Shown here piece after piece: positions 35,491-42,692 of a stretch of DNA of 64,000 nt. The stretch covers positions 248,001 to 312,000 of the forward strand of contig NZ_VWVU01000001.1 of assembly GCF_008638365.1 (NCBI RefSeq). Direction: 5' to 3'. The first letter of the stretch is position 1; each line of letters opens with the position of its first letter. The position numbers and the translations under genes were made by a program. Below the pieces are notes generated by a model. It saw only the letters and a program-made list of their open reading frames with translations, did not search any database and had not been told where the DNA came from. Origin of the DNA: Nocardiopsis quinghaiensis. GTDB lineage: Bacteria; Actinomycetota; Actinomycetes; Streptosporangiales; Streptosporangiaceae.

Positions 35491-35587
35491 GGGAAGATGG
35501 TAGTCCGTTGGACCTCGGGGACACGCGCCGATGGTGTCTGGCCCCGCGGCCTCCGGGTGCTGCGGGCCGGAACGCGTTCGGTACCGA

Positions 35588-35932
35588 TTACGGTGACGAC
35601 CGCCTGTCGTCCCGCGAACCGGCTTCGGAGGCGCGGAGCTCCTCGTTGATCCGCTGCGCCTCCTCCAACTGGTCCTCCAGGATGATGATCTTGCAGGCGG
35701 CCTCGATCGGGGTGCCCTCGTCCACGAGTTCGCGGGCGCGGGAGGCGATCCTCAGCTGGTAGCGGGAGTAGCGGCGGTGGCCGCCCGCCGAGCGCAGGGG
35801 CTCGATCAGCCGGGCGTCGCCCAGGGCGCGCAGGAACGCCGGCGTGGTGCCGAGCATCTCCGCCGCGCGGCCCATGGTGTAGGCGGGGTAGTCGTCATCG
35901 TCGAACCGGTCTTCGGTTGCGGGACGGGACAA
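35588..35932 (-). CDS. MerR-like helix-turn-helix regulator
   Basis: About 114 residues. The MerR-type winged helix reads YTMGRAAEMLGTTPAFLRAL followed by EPLRSAGGHRRYSRYQL, and a C-terminal helix (IIILEDQLEEAQRINEEL) could form the dimer coiled coil. There is no effector-binding domain. The start is uncertain: TTG 35932 lies after AGAGAGA, while a GTG at 36016 in frame adds 28 low-complexity residues. Short MerR proteins of this kind act in stress or development in actinobacteria; the target is unknown. Confidence 0.8.
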   Translation of the reverse strand: MSRPATEDRFDDDDYPAYTMGRAAEMLGTTPAFLRALGDARLIEPLRSAGGHRRYSRYQLRIASRARELVDEGTPIEAACKIIILEDQLEEAQRINEELRASEAGSRDDRRSSP

Positions 35933-36210
35933 GCGTCTCTCTTTCTCTCCTGAGCCTGAGCGCACGTCGAGGGCCCCAGCGCCGTGCGGCGCCGGGGCCC
36001 GAGAGTTCAGTACCACCTACCGGTCGCTGCCGGTCTTCCGCTTCCCGAGGTCAAGCTGGGACGGGATCGCGGGGATCGCGGTTGTGTGACCGTGGACCAC
36101 CTACTTCCGAACCGGGGCCTGCGGTACCCGAGCGGAACATCCCCACACCCGGGCGATCCTGATGGCGACTGCTCCTCTCGACCTCACTGCGTGCGTTTCC
36201 TCGTACTGCC

Positions 36211-36478
36211 GTGTCCCCCGTGCGGGCGGGACACCGGTACTGCGGTGTTGCGGTCCTACCGGCTCCCGGCGTCTTGAAGCACGTGCACACCGGTCGAGCC
36301 GACCTGCTCTGTTACTGCGCGGTCCTCCCCGTGCGGGCGGAGCACCGGTACTGCGGTGCTGCGGTCCTACCGGCTCCCGGCGCCGTCCAACACCCGCGCG
36401 CCGGTCGAGCCCTACCGCGTCCTTCTTGCTGTCCTGCTCACTGCTACGGCGTCCCCCGTGCGGGCGGGACACCGGTAC
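36211..36478. repeat. Imperfect tandem intergenic repeat, two full copies and one partial
   Basis: A unit starting CCCCGTGCGGGCGG and continuing with ACACCGGTACTGCGGTGTTG and CGGTCCTACCGGCTCCCGGC occurs at about 36211-36271 and 36321-36382 (offset 111). A third partial copy at 36451-36478 is 127 bases further on. The spacers also share a CCGGTCGAGCC element. The units contain small inverted repeats (ACCGGT). No frame is convincingly coding. Confidence 0.7.
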
Positions 36479-36784
36479 CGCTCCCCACCGGCGTATCCGG
36501 TGGTCCACTCGTGGATCTCTGTGGCTACGAGAAGAAATCTAGCAGCACTGGAAACACATGTCTACTACGACCGATGGAGATTTCGGTGTGTCCCGCGAAC
36601 AGGTATTCCGAGGACGGGAGACCGGTGTCCCGTTCCCGGGACGCGGAGGCGGAGGCGGGGCCGCGGGGAAGGGCGGACCACGGGATCAGCCCGGGTCGGA
36701 GGCACCACGCCCGGCGGACCACCCGGAGCGTCTCTACCGCTGGATGGCGCCTGGGCCTCCTCCGGCTCGCCGCCGGTGGTGAGC

Positions 36785-37032
36785 CGGTGGGGTACGAACC
36801 CCGCGGGGGACGGCAGGTCCGTTTCGAAGGCCTCCTCGTCCCAGGCCCGGGTGACCTCACGGCACTGACCGTCCTCCAGGCGCAGTTCGATGATGCCGAG
36901 ACCTTGCCGGGCAGGGCGTCGATGACCCGGTAGGCGGTCACACCGAACGCCGCGTACCCGTGGCGCTTGGTGTGGTCGTCCCGCAGGACGCCCTCCCGGA
37001 CCGCGGCCCGGGAGATGTCGGTGAGGCGTGCC
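36785..37032 (-). pseudogene. Frameshifted remnant, possibly Uma2-type (DUF820) protein
   Basis: The minus strand reads DDHTKRHGYAAFGVTAYRVI then DALPGK. A one-base shift near 36897 leads to GIIELRLEDGQCREVTRAWD and EEAFETDLPSPAGFVPHR. The order (Lys-rich entry, aromatic-Val-Ile, then ELRL strand and a late DLPFP-like turn) resembles the C-terminal half of actinobacterial Uma2 proteins. The N-terminal half is absent. The family call is tentative; the frameshifted coding character is clearer. Confidence 0.4.
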
Positions 37033-37043
37033 ACACTCGGCAC

Positions 37044-37412
37044 ATGTTGGACCATCTCGGTATCCAGGTCAGCGACCCCGCGGCGAGCGCCGCCTTCTAC
37101 GACAGGGTCCTCGCCCCGCTGGGCGCCGGACGCATCCTCGACTTCGGCGAGAACATCGGCTACGGCACGTCGGCCCCGGACTTCTGGATCGGGCCCGCGA
37201 ACACGCCGGGTGACGCCCGGGAGTCCCACATCGCCTTCACCGCGCCCGACCGGGCGACGGTGGACGCCTTCTTCGCGGCGGCCGTCGAGGCGGGCGCGGA
37301 GGTGCTCCACGAGCCGAAGGAGTGGCCCGAGTACCACGAGCACTACTACGGCGCGTTCGTCCGCGACCCCGACGGCAACAACGTCGAGGCCGTCTCGCAC
37401 GTCCCCGTCTGA
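37044..37412 (+). CDS. VOC (glyoxalase/bleomycin-resistance) family protein
   Basis: A 122-residue protein with paired beta-alpha-beta-beta-beta modules. It begins MLDHLGIQVSDPAASAAFYD, where the His is a metal ligand, has ESHIAFTAPDRATVDAFFAA, and ends GAFVRDPDGNNVEAVSH with the late Glu ligand. The ATG at 37044 is preferred over the longer frame, which would start inside the decayed region. It may be a lyase, dioxygenase or binding protein; the family is broad. No functional neighbours. Confidence 0.88.
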   Translation: MLDHLGIQVSDPAASAAFYDRVLAPLGAGRILDFGENIGYGTSAPDFWIGPANTPGDARESHIAFTAPDRATVDAFFAAAVEAGAEVLHEPKEWPEYHEHYYGAFVRDPDGNNVEAVSHVPV

Positions 37413-37507
37413 GCGGTCCCGCCTGACCGCACGCTCTCGCGCCGAGGGCGTGTCCGCGGCGCCCGCCGTACTCCCCGCAACCCCGGATACGAGGCGCGGA
37501 CACACCA

Positions 37508-38413
37508 CTAGGACGGTCCGGGCGTCCGCAGGCGTGACAGCTTCTCGGGGTTGACCAGAAGGTACACGTGTTGGACCCGGCCCCCGGCGATGTCCAGGGA
37601 CGCCAGTGTGACCGCCCTGCCGCCTGCGGAGATGATCGCCGCCGGGCCGCCGTTGACCTCGGTGACCACGGGCCGCAGGTCCTCCGTCCCACGCAGGTCC
37701 ACCGAGCGCAGGAACCGCTCGGTGTTGCGCGGCAGTACCAAGGACGCCAGGAACCGGCCGACCTTAGCGGCGCCGTTCAGGACCCGGCGGGGCGCCCTGG
37801 CCCTGCCGCCGCTGTCGCTGACCAGGGTGACGTCGTCGGCGAGCAGGCCGGTCAGCCCGTCCAGGTCGCCCTCCAGGCAGGCCTGGAGGAAGCGCTCGGT
37901 CATCCGCCTCCGGGTGGCCCGGTCGGCCTCGAACCGGGGGCGCCGGCTTCGGACGTGCTCGCGGGCCCGCCGTGCCAGCTGCCGGACGGCGGCCTCCTCC
38001 CTGCCGATGGCCTCGCCGATCTCGGCGTAGGGCGTCTGGAAGGCCTCGCGCAGCACGAACACCGCGCGCTCCAGCGGACTGAGCGTCTCCAGGACCACCA
38101 GGAGCGCGAACTCGACCGAGTCCGCCAGCTCGGCGCGCTCGGCTCCGCCGGGGATGTCGCTGACCGGCTCGGGCAGCCATGCGCCCACGTAGGTCTCGCG
38201 CCGGACGCGGGCGCTGCGCAGCCGGTCGATGGCGAGCCGGGAGACGACGGTGACCAGGTAGGCGCGAGGCTCGTCGACGGAGCCGGAGTCGACGGTGGAC
38301 CAGCGCAGCCACGCCTCCTGCACGACGTCCTCGGCGTCGGATGCGGTGCCCAGGACGCGGTAGGCGACACCGGTCAGGAGGGAGCGGTGTTCTTCGAAGA
38401 CATCGGTCGTCAT
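37508..38413 (-). CDS. ECF41-type RNA polymerase sigma factor (SigJ-like)
   Basis: A 301-residue ECF sigma factor. Region 2 is at the N-terminus (LGTASDAEDVVQEAWLRW) and region 4 is PYAEIGEAIGREEAAVRQLA. A SnoaL-like C-terminal domain (MTERFLQACLEGDLDGLTGL) follows. ECF41 hallmarks are present: WLPEP in the linker and NPEKL near the C-terminus. In this group the fused domain regulates the sigma core instead of a membrane anti-sigma factor. ATG 38413 is used; 38431 is an alternative. Targets unknown; ECF41 genes often sit beside a carboxymuconolactone decarboxylase or oxidoreductase gene, which I do not see here. Confidence 0.9.
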   Translation of the reverse strand: MTTDVFEEHRSLLTGVAYRVLGTASDAEDVVQEAWLRWSTVDSGSVDEPRAYLVTVVSRLAIDRLRSARVRRETYVGAWLPEPVSDIPGGAERAELADSVEFALLVVLETLSPLERAVFVLREAFQTPYAEIGEAIGREEAAVRQLARRAREHVRSRRPRFEADRATRRRMTERFLQACLEGDLDGLTGLLADDVTLVSDSGGRARAPRRVLNGAAKVGRFLASLVLPRNTERFLRSVDLRGTEDLRPVVTEVNGGPAAIISAGGRAVTLASLDIAGGRVQHVYLLVNPEKLSRLRTPGPS

Positions 38414-38561
38414 GACAGGAAGACGTATCACCCCGGTCCGTGTGTGACACGCTCACCGACACGTTCCGCCGCCGCCGGGCCGGGACCGCCGGGGTCCGAC
38501 CACGGGACCGGCAGCGGATAGCGTGGCGCGGTCGGAGTGCGGACGAGCGAGAGGGGCCGGC

Positions 38562-39098
38562 GTGTACCGACTGCGGGAGTGGGGGCCGGGAGACACCGAC
38601 CGGCTGCTGGAGGCGTTCGCCGAACCGGAGCTGGCCTGGCAGGCGCCGACGGTGCCGACCACCTCGGACCAGGCCCGCGAGTGGATCGTCCGGCAGCGGT
38701 TCCTGGCGCGGGAGGGTTCGGCGTTCGGGTTCGCGGTGGTCGAGGGGGACGGGCCGGTGCTGGGCCACGTCCAGGTGGACGTGACCAGTAGGCGCCTCGA
38801 CACCGGGTGGGTGTCGTACTGGACCCTGGCCGAGGCGCGGGGGAGGGGCGTGGCCACGGCCGGGGCGCTGCTGGTCTGCGAGTTCGCCTTCGCCGGGCTG
38901 GACCTGTTCCGGCTGGAGCTGGGCCACCGCATGAACAACCCGGGTTCGTGCCTGGTGGCGCGCCGGTCCGGGTTCCGGCCGGAGGGGATCGAACGGCAGA
39001 AGCTCCGCTACGGCGACGAGCGGTTCGACACGGGCGCGCACGCCCGGCTGGCCACCGACCCGGTGGAGGGTGTGGAGCTCCGGCCCTGCGCGTACTGA
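38562..39098 (+). CDS. GNAT-family N-acetyltransferase
   Basis: A 178-residue protein of the RimJ/RimL-type GNAT branch. SYWTLAEARGRGVATAGALL carries the acetyl-CoA-binding RGxGxA motif, and RLELGHRMNNPGSCLVARRS the conserved Asn of the second half. GTG 38562 follows GAGAGGGG; a longer GTG frame begins at 38523. Acts on an unknown protein N-terminus or small amine. It is convergent with the secreted-protein gene at 39189, with a hairpin between. Confidence 0.87.
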   Translation: MYRLREWGPGDTDRLLEAFAEPELAWQAPTVPTTSDQAREWIVRQRFLAREGSAFGFAVVEGDGPVLGHVQVDVTSRRLDTGWVSYWTLAEARGRGVATAGALLVCEFAFAGLDLFRLELGHRMNNPGSCLVARRSGFRPEGIERQKLRYGDERFDTGAHARLATDPVEGVELRPCAY

Positions 39099-39124
39099 AC
39101 GCCGGGAGGCCCCGGCACGAACGA

Positions 39125-39159
39125 GGACGCGGGGCGCGGCCGTGCCGTGCCCCGCGTCC
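39125..39159. terminator. Bidirectional terminator hairpin
   Basis: GGACGCGGGGC (39125-39135) pairs with GCCCCGCGTCC (39149-39159) around a 13-base loop, between convergent genes at 38562 (+) and 39189 (-). Confidence 0.7.
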
Positions 39160-39188
39160 CCACGACGTTCGCGCGCCCGAGGGACGGA

Positions 39189-39401
39189 CTAGTCCATGGC
39201 GACGATGCCGGAGGTGACGTCCTTGGAGACCACGTTGCAGTCGCCGCCGCCCAGGCCGGAGAAGGCGAGAACCTCGGCGCAGATCGGCACGGTGACGTTC
39301 TGGATCTCGGAGTTGTTGTCCGCGGCGGCGGGGCCGGCCATGGCGCCGAGGGCGAGGCCGGTGGCGAGGACGAGGCCGGAGAAGGAGGCGAAGCGCTTCA
39401 T
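39189..39401 (-). CDS. Small secreted two-cysteine protein
   Basis: A 70-residue protein with a Sec signal peptide ending GPAAA and a mature part of about 42 residues containing NSEIQNVTVPICAEV and GGGDCNVV. Two cysteines 14 residues apart could form a disulfide. It is a close paralogue of the protein at 39498-39710. Size, signal and spacing recall chaplin-type surface proteins of aerial actinomycetes, but the sequence is not a chaplin domain. Function unknown. Confidence 0.75.
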   Translation of the reverse strand: MKRFASFSGLVLATGLALGAMAGPAAADNNSEIQNVTVPICAEVLAFSGLGGGDCNVVSKDVTSGIVAMD

Positions 39402-39497
39402 GGTGTTGGTCCTTTTCGGTTCGTGGTGCGATCGTTGATGCTGTAGGGACCTGGCAGGTCCCGTGGTGACAGGCTGGATACGTGAGCGGGGCCGGTC

Positions 39498-39710
39498 CTA
39501 GTCGTGGACGGCGATGCCGTTCGTGGAGTCCCAGCTCACCACGTTGCAGTCACCGCCGCTGGCGCCGGAGGCCGCGAGCACGTCCAGGCAGATCGGGATC
39601 GTGATGTTCTGGATCTCGGCGTTGTTGTCCGCGGCGGCGGTGCCGGTCATGGCACCGAAGGCGAGGCCGGTGGCGAGGACGAATCCGGAAACCTTGGCGA
39701 TACGGGACAT
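39498..39710 (-). CDS. Small secreted two-cysteine protein, paralogue
   Basis: A 70-residue paralogue of the next gene on the same strand: signal peptide ending GTAAA, then NNAEIQNITIPICLDV and GGDCNVVSWDSTNG. ATG 39710 is used; an in-frame start at 39734 adds eight residues before the signal. The pair probably arose by tandem duplication, with about 96 bases between them. Cell-surface or extracellular location predicted; role unknown. Confidence 0.75.
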   Translation of the reverse strand: MSRIAKVSGFVLATGLAFGAMTGTAAADNNAEIQNITIPICLDVLAASGASGGDCNVVSWDSTNGIAVHD

Positions 39711-40094
39711 TCTTCTTGCCTTTCGGAAGTTCAAAACGGGCTGGCTGTAGCCGCCGTAAATAACTTAGCGTAATTAACCGCGCGCTTGGAGTACTTTCGG
39801 GGAAGGATCCAGAGTTTCCTCAGGTTTTCCTCGGCTTCGTGGGTGACATGACGGACATGTCGTCGCTTCGAAGCGTCATCGCGTTACTGAACCGAAAGCA
39901 TGGCGAGAAGCCGTTTCTGGCGAATGCATCGGAAACGGTGAGTATCTGACATCAGACACACAAAAGGACCCGCATGGTGGTGCACCATGCGGGCCCTGCG
40001 CCTCGGCGGTTCTGCGGGGAAGGAGTCCTCGCCCGGCGCCCGGACCGCGTCCCCGTGGCGAGCGGGTGCCCGACACGCGGAGTCCGGCCCGGGC
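39711..40094. other. Intergenic region upstream of the secreted pair
   Basis: About 380 bases. It holds the AT-rich promoter side of the secreted-protein pair (GTAAATAACTTAGCG near 39760), the terminator of the YGQ-rich gene at 39969-39993, and an otherwise featureless 3' stretch. Confidence 0.5.
39969..39993 (-). terminator. Rho-independent terminator of the YGQ-rich gene
   Basis: CCCGCATGGTG and CACCATGCGGG form an 11-bp stem with a 3-base loop. Read on the minus strand it is followed by CCTTTTG, giving a classic intrinsic terminator about 100 bases after the stop. Confidence 0.8.
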
Positions 40095-40625
40095 CTACCA
40101 GCCCTGCTGCTGCCCGTATCCCGGGTACTGCTGCCCGTAGCCGGGGTGCTGCCCGTACCCCGGCTGCTGCCCGTAGCCGGGCTGCTGGCCGTACCCGGGG
40201 TACTGCTGCTGGTCGTATCCCGGGTACTGCTGGCCGTAGCCGGGCTGCTGGCCGTAGCCGGCGTACGGGTCCTGCGGCTGCGCACCCGTCGGATAGTGCT
40301 GGTGGGGCTGCTGCTGGCCGGAGGGCTCCTGCGGGTACGTCTGGGCCCTCTCCGCGGCCCCGTCCTGCCTGCCGTCCGGGTCCGGACGGAAGATGAACAG
40401 GCGGGCGGGCTTGTCGCCCTCCTCGCCCGGGGTGATCAGGTCCAGGCGCCAGCCGGCCTCCTCGATCCCCTCCAGGATGCGGGTCAGCCCGGGACGCAGT
40501 TTGCTGGAGGGCTCGTCGTAGGCGTTCACCTCTAACTGGATGACGAACATCCGACGCTTCTGCTGCGCGGCGACCTTGGCATGCTCGACGACCGTGCTGT
40601 CCCTCACGACCTGCGTGACGCTCAT
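40095..40625 (-). CDS. Protein with YGQ/YPG-rich low-complexity tail
   Basis: A 176-residue protein in two parts. Residues 1-80 form a compact domain (RRMFVIQLEVNAYDEPSSKL, then GLTRILEGIEEAGWRLDLIT) of unknown function, common in actinobacteria as a hypothetical protein. From about residue 95 the sequence is a low-complexity tail with repeated YGQQPGYGQQ and YPGYGQQ units, almost free of charge and rich in Tyr, Gln, Gly and Pro. Such tails favour self-association in other systems. There is no signal peptide, so it is predicted cytosolic. Single gene with its own terminator. Function not known. Confidence 0.8.
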   Translation of the reverse strand: MSVTQVVRDSTVVEHAKVAAQQKRRMFVIQLEVNAYDEPSSKLRPGLTRILEGIEEAGWRLDLITPGEEGDKPARLFIFRPDPDGRQDGAAERAQTYPQEPSGQQQPHQHYPTGAQPQDPYAGYGQQPGYGQQYPGYDQQQYPGYGQQPGYGQQPGYGQHPGYGQQYPGYGQQQGW

Positions 40626-40802
40626 GAATAACCGTACCCATCTGCTCTGCGTGGAGCTTGCCGTACCCGTCGGGCTGCTACCCGGTCATCCGCGTCCACC
40701 GTGGCGGGACTCCCGCCGGGCTCCGCAACCATGATGCCCCCTGCGGGCACATCTGGCCACAGAACCCGAACGGCCACCTGCCGGGAGGCCACCGGCGGAC
40801 GG

Positions 40803-41468
40803 TCAGGAGGAGGCGGCGGCGCGGACGGCCTCGACGACGGGCGTCTCTCCGTTCACCAGGTTGAGAACCTTCCCGACCGTTCCCGGTTCGTCCAGAAGGG
40901 CGACGATCACCGAGGCCACGTCCTCACGGGTCACGGAGTCGCGCTCGACGTCGGAGCCCAGCGCCACCCTTCCGGTGCCCGGATCGTCCGTCAGCCGCCC
41001 GGGACGCAGGATCGTCCAGTCCAGCTCCAGCCCGCGTTCGCGCAGGTCGGCGTCCGCGGCGCGCTTGGCCTCCACGTAGGCCGCCCACACCTCGCCGGTG
41101 CCCTCCGGCACCGGCTCGTCCACGTTGATGGCCGACACCTGCACGAGACGGCGCACACCCGCCAGCGAGGCGGCGTCGGCGGTCAGCACGGCCGCCTTGT
41201 GGTCCACGGTCTCCTTGCGGGCCGCGTCGCTGCCCGGGCCCGCGCCCGCGGCGAACACGACGCCGTCGGCGTTCATGACCTTCTCGGCCAGCTCGGTGAC
41301 GGTGGCCTTCTCCAGGTCGATCACGGCCGGCTCGGCACCGGCGGCGACCACGTCCCGGGAGTGGTCGGGGTTACGGATGAGGGCGACGGGCTCGTCACCG
41401 CGGTCGGCCAGCTGCCTGGCCAGTCGCAGCGCGATCTTCCCGTGTCCCCCGGCGATGACGATACGCAT
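40803..41468 (-). CDS. NAD(P)-binding atypical SDR protein
   Basis: A 221-residue protein with the N-terminal nucleotide loop IAGGHGKIALRLARQLADRG and VFAAGAGPGS. It has VSAINVDEP and YVEAKRAADADLRE (the YxxxK-like pair) and RPGRLTDDPGTG. This is the NAD(P)H-binding atypical SDR group (NmrA/YwnB-like), which includes quinone or sugar-nucleotide reductases and redox sensors. Single gene, minus strand. Substrate unknown. Confidence 0.85.
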   Translation of the reverse strand: MRIVIAGGHGKIALRLARQLADRGDEPVALIRNPDHSRDVVAAGAEPAVIDLEKATVTELAEKVMNADGVVFAAGAGPGSDAARKETVDHKAAVLTADAASLAGVRRLVQVSAINVDEPVPEGTGEVWAAYVEAKRAADADLRERGLELDWTILRPGRLTDDPGTGRVALGSDVERDSVTREDVASVIVALLDEPGTVGKVLNLVNGETPVVEAVRAAASS

Positions 41469-41532
41469 GGGAGAAGCGTATGCCCTCGGAACCCGGGGAC
41501 CGGGGCGCGACCCCGGCGACGGGCGGAGCGCT

Positions 41533-41574
41533 CCGGGCTCCGCGCACGGCCTCTCGGCCCGGTGCGGAGCCCGG
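41533..41574. terminator. Terminator hairpin downstream of korB
   Basis: CCGGGCTCCG (41533-41542) pairs with CGGAGCCCGG (41565-41574), a 10-bp stem just after the korB stop on the minus strand. The 22-base loop is long, but the stem is all GC. Confidence 0.55.
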
Positions 41575-41582
41575 CTCCGGTA

Positions 41583-42692
41583 CTACTCGACGGTCCAGGT
41601 GTCCCCGCTGCCCAGCAGGGCGGCCAGCTCACCGTCGCCGCGCTCGGCGCGGGCGTCGGCGACCTGCTCGTTCATCAGGTCGTCGTAGGTGGGACGGCGC
41701 ACGTCCCTGAACACACCGACCGGCACGTGCTCGAACGCCGGGAGGTCCAGGCGCGACAGCGCGAACGCGTACCCCGGGTCCTCCCGGTGCGCGTCGTGCC
41801 GGATCAGCCGGTCCTCGCCCACCGAGTCCACGTCCACGACCTCCAGGCCGCCGAACTCCCCGGCGACCACGCCCCGGTCGGAGCCCAGCCGCAGCGGCTC
41901 ACCGTGCTCCATGCGCAGCAGGCGGGCGTCGCGCGCCGCGGGGTCCTTCAACGGCTCGAACGCGTCGTCGTTGAAGATCGGGCAGTTCTGGTAGATCTCC
42001 ACGAACGAGGCGCCCGGATGGTCGGCCGCCGCCCGCAGCACCGAGGTGAGGTGTTTGCGGTCGGAGTCGACCGTGCGGGCCACGAACGAGGCCTCCGCGC
42101 CCAGTGCCAGCGACACGGGGTTGAACGGGTGGTCCAGCGAGCCCACCGGCGAGGACTTGGTGATCTTCCCGGCCTCGGAGGTGGGGGAGTACTGGCCCTT
42201 GGTCAGCCCGTAGATCCTGTTGTTGAACAGCAGGATGTTGATGTTGACGTTGCGGCGCAGCGCGTGGATGAGGTGGTTGCCGCCGATGGACAGCCCGTCG
42301 CCGTCACCGGTCACCACCCACACCGACAGGTCCGGGCGGCTGGCGGCCAGCCCGGTCGCGATCGCCGGTGCGCGCCCGTGGATCGAGTGCATGCCGTACG
42401 TGCTCAGGTAGTAGGGGAAGCGGGAGGAGCAGCCGATCCCCGACACCATCACGATGTTCTCGCGCGGTACGCCCAGTTCGGGCAGGAAGGACTGGAAGGC
42501 GGCCAGGATCGCGTAGTCGCCGCAGCCCGGGCACCAGCGCACGTCCTGGCCGGACTTGAAGTCCTTCATCCTGTACGCGGTGTCACTCCTGGGAACCAGG
42601 CGCAGGCCTCCCGGAGCGCCGGCCCCGTCCTCCGGGCCGCCGTGGACGTGGCCGTCCTGGCCGGGGCCGTGCCCCGTCGCGTTCTCAGTCAC
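41583..42692 (-). CDS. korB: 2-oxoacid:ferredoxin oxidoreductase, beta subunit
   Basis: A 369-residue thiamine-diphosphate-binding subunit of 2-oxoglutarate (2-oxoacid):ferredoxin oxidoreductase. It contains RWCPGCGDYAIL, the TPP motif VTGDGDGLSIGGNHLIHALR and NINILLFNNRIYGLTKGQYS. Its start overlaps the end of the alpha-gamma gene, so the two form one operon and one KorAB complex. In actinobacteria it supplies low-potential electrons and CO2-linked 2-oxoglutarate oxidation alongside the TCA cycle. The 38-residue Gly/Pro-rich N-terminus is a usual extension. Confidence 0.95.
   Translation of the reverse strand: MTENATGHGPGQDGHVHGGPEDGAGAPGGLRLVPRSDTAYRMKDFKSGQDVRWCPGCGDYAILAAFQSFLPELGVPRENIVMVSGIGCSSRFPYYLSTYGMHSIHGRAPAIATGLAASRPDLSVWVVTGDGDGLSIGGNHLIHALRRNVNINILLFNNRIYGLTKGQYSPTSEAGKITKSSPVGSLDHPFNPVSLALGAEASFVARTVDSDRKHLTSVLRAAADHPGASFVEIYQNCPIFNDDAFEPLKDPAARDARLLRMEHGEPLRLGSDRGVVAGEFGGLEVVDVDSVGEDRLIRHDAHREDPGYAFALSRLDLPAFEHVPVGVFRDVRRPTYDDLMNEQVADARAERGDGELAALLGSGDTWTVE

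Larger units (their letters stand above)
35933..37043. other. Long intergenic region between the MerR-like and VOC genes
   Basis: Roughly 1.1 kb without an intact gene. It holds the repeat array at 36211-36478, an uninformative Gly/Arg-rich stretch at 36500-36780, and the decayed minus-strand fragment at 36785-37032. I see no tRNA or insertion-sequence ends. Confidence 0.5.

Noticed and set aside
36211..36478. CRISPR array in the repeat region
   Set aside because: Only two to three units, long and imperfect, with unequal spacing and spacers that themselves share sequence; no cas genes nearby.
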